DNA of 12,456 nucleotides from Euryarchaeota archaeon UBA242 (GTDB lineage: Archaea; Thermoplasmatota; Poseidoniia; Poseidoniales; Poseidoniaceae), in NCBI GenBank assembly GCA_002499015.1, contig DAJY01000096.1, positions 1 through 12,456 on the forward strand. The letters run 5' to 3'. Below, one piece after another: positions 9,055 to 12,456 of this stretch; the stretch's first letter is position 1; every line of letters starts with the position of its first letter. Under the pieces are notes generated by a model that searched no databases, was not told the origin of the DNA, and saw nothing but the letters and a program-made list of their open reading frames with translations. Position numbers and translations under genes: made by a program.

Positions 9055-9228
9055 ATGATAGTAAGACAATACTTGATAGACGCTGCATGTTGGACGCCAA
9101 TTGCCCCAATTATTCGCAAATACAGAATTTCCAAATTGATAAGAACTACTAATGAGAAAAGAGATATCAACAAAATCTCGATACTATTGAGCACAATAAT
9201 GGCGGCTCATTCAGACTTGCTTTCTTAA
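9055..9228 (+). CDS. Possible small protein of 57 residues, unrecognised
   Basis: The stretch 8978-9224 has no clear gene. The longest frame is this one, opening at ATG 9055 after a weak AAGG and ending at TAA 9226-9228, which overlaps the stop codon of the convergent gene by a few bases. The product is basic with scattered hydrophobic residues and one Cys-Trp; no domain or signal peptide is recognisable. A separate 11-codon frame from ATG 9023, preceded by AGGGGTG, ends in TGA at 9056-9058 and overlaps the ATG of this frame as ATGA. That arrangement could be translational coupling, a decayed gene, or chance. Evidence is only frame and position, so it is a weak call. Confidence 0.2.
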   Translation: MIVRQYLIDAACWTPIAPIIRKYRISKLIRTTNEKRDINKISILLSTIMAAHSDLLS

Positions 9229-10130
9229 CCTTGAACAACTTCCTTAACAACTATTAAGTTCCATTTGTAGGTTCTTGAGTTCTCCCAAGGATCTCCTTGC
9301 TCGATTATTTGAACTGTAATTATATGCGTACCTTCAGGAAGGTTTTCACCCAATTTGATTGCAAACTGTTGGTCTTTATCACCATGCGGGAATAGATTTG
9401 GAATTGTACTATTTGTCGTAGTTGTTGCATTTAGTAATCTTTGTTCATTATCAACCCAAAAGGTATTATTTGCTGAAAGTTCTTTGCTGGGTTCATTATT
9501 AGTAAGCGTCACGATTACTTCGGCTCCATCTGAATTAACATTATCTGCCAATCCGAATAACAACCAAACTTGGCCGCTTAATTTGCCTTCCGAATCAACT
9601 GTCCAAGTGATAGCATCCTTGCTGGTTCCATCATCGAATAGCAATTCAACACCATCATCAGTAGCAATTGTCCATTCACTGGATAATTGCGGTGCTACAA
9701 TGTCTCCAAACGGTGGATTAACCAACAAAAAGGCCATTGCTAAAAAGGTGAATGTGTGTAAAAATCCACTTTTCACCCAAGTGCCCTTAGTGAAATGTTC
9801 AAGGTATTTTTGCGGCAATATTGCGCGGTGAACTTGTGGAAGTAGAATCATTGCGGTTAAAGGAAGAAGATACAAAATATCTGTTTTGTCAGCGGCGGTA
9901 TTCGGCATCAATACATAGCGCATTAACAGTGATACAATCACTGAAAAGGTAAGCACCAACCACATAGAAACCGCATCGGCCTTTTCTTTCTCAGCGTATT
10001 TGGCAGGGTCAAAGGCCTCTAGCCCGAGATCTGCCCCACTACGGCGGATTTTCTTTTCTTTATCCTCACCTTCTGTACGCTTGCGACGCTCTGTTGAAGC
10101 AGCCGCAATCGCAGTGTTTAGGTCCACCAT
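9225..10130 (-). CDS. Unrecognised membrane protein: three predicted membrane helices plus Ig-like outer domain
   Basis: The 301-residue product starts at ATG 10130. The N-terminal 55 residues are strongly charged (ERRKR, EDKEKK) and probably cytoplasmic. Hydrophobic helices follow at about 56-75, 85-100 and 121-138. The remaining 160 residues are beta-rich with WTVDSEGKLSGQVWL, GAEVIVTLTNNEP and an end pattern LPEGTHIITVQIIE, typical of an Ig-like fold. NxT/S sequons occur at about 221, 234 and 240, which fits an outside location for this part. The frame stays open up to ATG 10199, but the extra 23 residues have no ribosome site. A TATA-like CTTTATTC centred 27 bp above ATG 10130 suits a leaderless transcript from there. 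I do not recognise the family; a cell-envelope role is an inference from topology only. No partner gene is adjacent on the same strand. Confidence 0.8.
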   Translation of the reverse strand: MVDLNTAIAAASTERRKRTEGEDKEKKIRRSGADLGLEAFDPAKYAEKEKADAVSMWLVLTFSVIVSLLMRYVLMPNTAADKTDILYLLPLTAMILLPQVHRAILPQKYLEHFTKGTWVKSGFLHTFTFLAMAFLLVNPPFGDIVAPQLSSEWTIATDDGVELLFDDGTSKDAITWTVDSEGKLSGQVWLLFGLADNVNSDGAEVIVTLTNNEPSKELSANNTFWVDNEQRLLNATTTTNSTIPNLFPHGDKDQQFAIKLGENLPEGTHIITVQIIEQGDPWENSRTYKWNLIVVKEVVQG

Positions 10131-10153
10131 GTCCAAGGCCAAAAGTTGCCAGT

Positions 10154-10161
10154 GAATAAAG
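10154..10161 (-). promoter_or_regulatory. TATA-like box for the 9225-10130 gene (leaderless start)
   Basis: On the minus strand CTTTATTC is centred about 27 bp above ATG 10130. In archaea the TATA box usually lies 25-28 bp above the transcript start, so RNA would begin at the ATG. There is no Shine-Dalgarno before this ATG, which agrees with leaderless translation. Found by eye and not a perfect consensus. Confidence 0.4.
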
Positions 10162-10229
10162 CCTACAATGGACAGCACATCAAAGGTGAGCCGTATCATT
10201 CAAAGGGAGAGTGCTTCACGACGGGGTAA

Positions 10230-10360
10230 GCCGGGGTGGCGTAGTTGGTGGCGCGTCGGACTCATAGGGCAGCCTACAAGGCAATCGTATGACGTGCAAA
10301 CAATCCCATTGTGGTGTCTGAGACATCCGAAGGTCGCGGGTTCAAGTCCCGCTCCCGGCA
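10230..10360 (+). tRNA. Elongator tRNA-Met (anticodon CAT) with a 58-nt intron
   Basis: Every arm can be folded. The acceptor GCCGGGG (10230-10236) pairs with TCCCGGC (10353-10359) with one G-U, followed by discriminator A at 10360. The D stem is GCGT/GCGC. The anticodon stem is TCGGA (10256-10260) with TCCGA (10326-10330). The spliced anticodon loop is CTCATAA with CAT at 10263-10265. The variable region is AGGTC, the T stem GCGGG/CCCGC and the T loop TTCAAGT. The G-C first pair, the CTCATAA loop and overall likeness to archaeal elongator tRNA-Met favour Met-elongator over initiator. The tRNA-Ile2 alternative, also written CAT, is less likely by sequence likeness. CCA is not encoded in full: CC follows A73, then T. 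No clear TATA box was seen upstream. Confidence 0.95.
10267..10324 (+). other. tRNA intron at position 37/38 with bulge-helix-bulge splice motif
   Basis: The intron lies between A37 (10266) and A38 (10325). CTCA (10261-10264) pairs with TGAG (10319-10322) to make the central 4-bp helix. The 3-nt bulges are TAG (10265-10267) and ACA (10323-10325). The outer helix is the anticodon stem and the inner helix is GGCA (10268-10271) with TGTC (10315-10318). Cutting between the second and third bulge base gives exactly the boundaries stated. This is the canonical substrate of the archaeal tRNA-splicing endonuclease. Confidence 0.92.
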
Positions 10361-10410
10361 CCTGATTGAATCTATATCATGTTGTAATTTCAATTTGTTG
10401 CCGTGAACGG

Positions 10411-10450
10411 ACGAGAACAGTTGTAGTGCTATATTTTGTTCAGTTCTCGT
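10411..10450. repeat. 8-bp perfect inverted repeat with 24-nt spacer between tRNA-Met and gatD
   Basis: ACGAGAAC at 10411-10418 is the exact reverse complement of GTTCTCGT at 10443-10450. An alternative stem GAACA (10415-10419) with TGTTC (10437-10441) uses part of the same bases. It lies within the segment flanked by the two copies of the tRNA 3' end. It may be a protein-binding site, a structured leader element, or a leftover of an inserted element. No gene is visible in 10361-10632, a 272-bp gap that also holds AT-rich DNA such as TAATAAAAT at 10563-10571, a possible gatD promoter element. Confidence 0.4.
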
Positions 10451-10505
10451 AAGGTTATTCGTTTTAGTTTCATAATAAATCCTAATGGTTCAACTAAGCC
10501 CGAAT

Positions 10506-10524
10506 AAGCCCCGCTCCCGGCACC
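10506..10524 (+). repeat. Duplicate of the tRNA-Met 3' end (att-like direct repeat)
   Basis: The 19 bases at 10344-10362, from the T loop through the acceptor strand plus CC, recur here with 18 of 19 identical; the last 15 (CCCGCTCCCGGCACC) are identical. The copies are 162 bp apart in the same orientation. No acceptor 5' strand, D arm or anticodon arm precedes this copy, so it is not a second tRNA. A partial copy of a tRNA 3' end downstream of the tRNA is the pattern left by tyrosine-recombinase integration, with the tRNA end as one attachment site and this as the other. The intervening 143 bp hold no integrase, so any element is gone or decayed. Confidence 0.6.
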
Positions 10525-10632
10525 AGTGAGATAGTCTAGACATTTTTGACTATCATTAATTCTAATAAAATCAACTATTGGCACCCACTGAATTCCGATG
10601 TCTTGATGTGCCTTGACTTGATGGAGGTCTTC

Positions 10633-11991
10633 ATGGTTGATGTGCCTGACACTGGTAGTCGCGTCCTCGTAACGGTGGAAAGTCACAACGGCTCTACTGA
10701 GATAGGAGGAGTCGTCATGCCTGCTGCATCTGTTGGACATATGACTATTAAACTGGTAAATGGATATAATGCCAGTTATTCTCTCGACTCAATAACAAGC
10801 ATAGAAGTGGTTGCAAGTGTTGCCACAGAAACTGCCAAAGGCGAGTCAAATCAAGCACCTATCAACAAATCATTACCTACGGTTAGAATCCTTCACACCG
10901 GAGGTACAATCGCAAGTAAAGTAGATTATGCAACCGGCGCAGTAGTGGCGAGTTTTGAGCCTGATGAATTGATTTCATCCATTCCCGAACTGAGGGATAT
11001 CGCCAATATAGAAGCGGTAAAATTGGGTAATATGTTTTCAGATGATATGCGACCTCAACACTGGAATAAAATCGCAGAGGCTTCAAGGCAAGCTTTCGAA
11101 GATGGAGTTGATGGAGTAGTTGTAACTCAAGGAACTGACACTCTCCACTACACCGCAGCTGCGCTTTCATTTGCATGGGCAGGTTCTGGTGGAAAAACAC
11201 CTCGACCTATTGCTCTTGTTGGATCACAGCGCTCTAGTGATAGAGGCTCTTCTGATGCTACTGAAAACCTAATCGCTGCTGTACACTGGGCTGCTAATGG
11301 CCCTGCACCTATTGGTGCAGCGGGTGACTCAGTAGTTGTCGTAATGCACACCAGTTCAAATGATGGAGAATGTTCAGTGCATCCGGGAATCGGTGTCAGA
11401 AAGATGCACTCAACGCGTAGAGATGCATTCAAAGGAATAAATACACAACCCCTTGCAATTATTAGTGCCAACAATGGCAAACCTTCTCATCAATTGAGTC
11501 AAACTTATTCAGCGGAATTGGAATTACCCAACGCGAGAGAAGTAGCCTCTTCTCCTGATAAATTTGAACTAGAAATCCGTATACCTCAATTCATCTCTGG
11601 ACCATGGTTAATCGCTGAGCAAATTGATGCGATAATGAACCTTGGATGCCAAGCAATTGTAATACACGGAACTGGTTTAGGACATCTCCCAATAGATGAC
11701 CCGGAAGGAGATGCACCTGAAAATTTATTACTCTGGCGAAGTATTACAAGAGCTGTAAATCGTGAAGTTCCTGTAGTCATTGTCAATCAATGTATTTACG
11801 GCCCTGTTGATATGAATGTATACTCTAAAGGACGAAAGCAAAAGCAAATGGGGATATTAGGTCATGGTATTGTTGCACCACCAGAAACAGTTGTAGCAAA
11901 GTTGCATTGGGCGCTATCAACTGGTAAGGATATTAATTCAATTATCGCTGCAGATTTATGTGGAGAGGGCCGTGCAACCCTAATGGAATAA
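10633..11991 (+). CDS. gatD: Glutamyl-tRNA(Gln) amidotransferase subunit D
   Basis: GatD is the asparaginase-like subunit that frees ammonia from glutamine or asparagine. Its partner GatE uses that ammonia to turn Glu-tRNA(Gln) into Gln-tRNA(Gln); the GatDE enzyme is archaeal. The frame is open from ATG 10546, but ATG 10633 is chosen because GGAGGT at 10623-10628 lies 4 nt upstream and the 452-residue product then fits the family. An N-terminal beta-barrel of about 80 residues precedes the amidase. By alignment in memory with known GatD, the catalytic set is the Thr of HTGGT (residue 89), Thr168 and Asp169 of TQGTDT, and Lys257 of RKMHST. All are present. GSQRSSDRGSSD and VIHGTGLGHLP further match type I asparaginases. 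GatE is not in the window. The nearest upstream gene is the tRNA and the PccB-like gene follows after 37 bp. Confidence 0.95.
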   Translation: MVDVPDTGSRVLVTVESHNGSTEIGGVVMPAASVGHMTIKLVNGYNASYSLDSITSIEVVASVATETAKGESNQAPINKSLPTVRILHTGGTIASKVDYATGAVVASFEPDELISSIPELRDIANIEAVKLGNMFSDDMRPQHWNKIAEASRQAFEDGVDGVVVTQGTDTLHYTAAALSFAWAGSGGKTPRPIALVGSQRSSDRGSSDATENLIAAVHWAANGPAPIGAAGDSVVVVMHTSSNDGECSVHPGIGVRKMHSTRRDAFKGINTQPLAIISANNGKPSHQLSQTYSAELELPNAREVASSPDKFELEIRIPQFISGPWLIAEQIDAIMNLGCQAIVIHGTGLGHLPIDDPEGDAPENLLLWRSITRAVNREVPVVIVNQCIYGPVDMNVYSKGRKQKQMGILGHGIVAPPETVVAKLHWALSTGKDINSIIAADLCGEGRATLME

Positions 11992-12028
11992 GCACACTAA
12001 TCAAAAACCGACAAGGAATGGACTAGAT

Positions 12029-12456
12029 ATGGCAGAGAAGCAGAGCGAGGCTGTTATCAATTTGCGCAGTATGCGTGAAAGGTCCCGCCTAGGAGGCGGT
12101 TTGAAGGCTCAAGAAGCAATTCGTGTTTCAGGAAGAGGGACTGCTAGAGAGAGAATTAGCATGCTTCTAGATGAGGGCTCATTCATCGAAATAGATGCAT
12201 TCATCACCCATCGTACTAGCGACCATGGTATGTTCATGCATCATACTCTTGGAGATGGAGTTGTTGCTGGACATGGAACAATTAACGGCAGAAGAGTTTA
12301 CTGCTTTTCTCAAGATTTCAGTGTCCATGGAGGAAGTATGGGTGAAATGCATGCTAAGAAAATCGCTAAGATAGTGGAGATGGCTGACAAAGCAAAAACA
12401 CCGATAATTGGAATGTGGGACGGCGGTGGACAAAGAGCCCAAGATGGCGTCAACGG
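12029..12456 (+). CDS. Acyl-CoA carboxylase carboxyltransferase (beta) subunit, N-terminal part
   Basis: The 142 residues visible before the right edge match the start of the PccB/MmdA family, biotin-dependent carboxyltransferases that move CO2 from carboxybiotin to propionyl- or acetyl-CoA. Family features are SRLGGG near residue 19, GTARERISMLLDEGSF near residues 39-54, a GDGVVAGHGTINGR strand, and SQDFSVHGGSMGEMHAKKIAK. The usual NDSGGARIQEG acyl-CoA/oxyanion loop is replaced by WDGGGQRAQDG at the end of the visible part. It starts 37 bp after gatD on the same strand, with AAGGA at 12013-12017 about 11 nt above the ATG, so co-transcription is possible. Substrate (propionyl-, acetyl- or methylcrotonyl-CoA) cannot be settled from this fragment, so no gene symbol is given. 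Confidence 0.87.
   Translation, partial: MAEKQSEAVINLRSMRERSRLGGGLKAQEAIRVSGRGTARERISMLLDEGSFIEIDAFITHRTSDHGMFMHHTLGDGVVAGHGTINGRRVYCFSQDFSVHGGSMGEMHAKKIAKIVEMADKAKTPIIGMWDGGGQRAQDGVN

Noticed and set aside
9355..9831. 158-codon plus-strand frame opposite the membrane protein
   Set aside because: The minus-strand product has coherent membrane and beta-domain structure; this frame is its shadow.
10131..10199. N-terminal extension of the membrane protein to ATG 10199
   Set aside because: No ribosome site at 10199, while a TATA-like box is correctly placed for a leaderless start at 10130.
10168..10365. 65-codon plus-strand frame
   Set aside because: It runs through the tRNA-Met gene, which explains the sequence.
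10490..10524. A second tRNA gene ending in CCCGGCACC
   Set aside because: Only the 3' acceptor strand and part of the T arm are copied; no matching 5' acceptor strand, D arm or anticodon arm lies upstream.
10546..10632. 29-residue N-terminal extension of GatD to ATG 10546
   Set aside because: GGAGGT at 10623-10628 serves ATG 10633, and the shorter product fits the family length; the extension does not look like the GatD N-domain.
1..12456. CRISPR array, insertion sequence, or rRNA gene
   Set aside because: No short spaced direct repeats, no transposase-like product or flanking inverted repeats, and no rRNA-like stretch were seen.

Overview
The window looks like a chromosomal segment of a marine planktonic euryarchaeon, most likely Poseidoniales (Marine Group II) or a close Thermoplasmatota relative. 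The archaeal call rests on a replication factor C small subunit, the archaea-specific amidotransferase subunit GatD, and an elongator tRNA-Met interrupted at 37/38 by an intron with a textbook bulge-helix-bulge. The narrower lineage is an inference from gene content (giant DNRLRE-type surface protein, biotin-dependent acyl-CoA carboxyltransferase) and moderate-to-low GC; no phylogeny was run.

Layout. Positions 1-7823, minus strand: one uninterrupted reading frame of at least 2607 codons whose 3' end lies off the left edge. It encodes a secreted giant protein with a signal peptide, seven DNRLRE/CBM96-like beta domains alternating with six fibronectin-III-like domains at a period of about 920-990 bp, then five Ig-like repeats. 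It is the most striking object here and probably works at the cell surface in attachment or polysaccharide binding. Positions 7824-8017: divergent intergenic region with a small perfect hairpin. Positions 8018-8977, plus: RfcS. Positions 8978-9228: mostly unexplained, with one doubtful 57-codon frame. Positions 9225-10130, minus: an unrecognised protein with three predicted membrane segments and an Ig-like outer domain. Positions 10230-10360, plus: intron-containing tRNA-Met(CAT). Positions 10361-10632: non-coding DNA with a duplicate of the tRNA 3' end 162 bp downstream (att-like) and an 8-bp inverted repeat between the copies. Positions 10633-11991, plus: GatD. Positions 12029 to the right edge, plus: N-terminal part of an acyl-CoA carboxyltransferase (PccB-like) subunit.

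The genes are not one pathway. Housekeeping functions (clamp loading, Gln-tRNA formation, initial acyl-CoA carboxylation) sit next to a very large surface-protein gene. The two minus-strand genes both encode exported or membrane-anchored beta-rich proteins, but RfcS separates them and they are unlikely to be co-transcribed. The best candidates for something new are the giant modular surface protein, with all 14 cysteines in local pairs, and the att-like tRNA scar.
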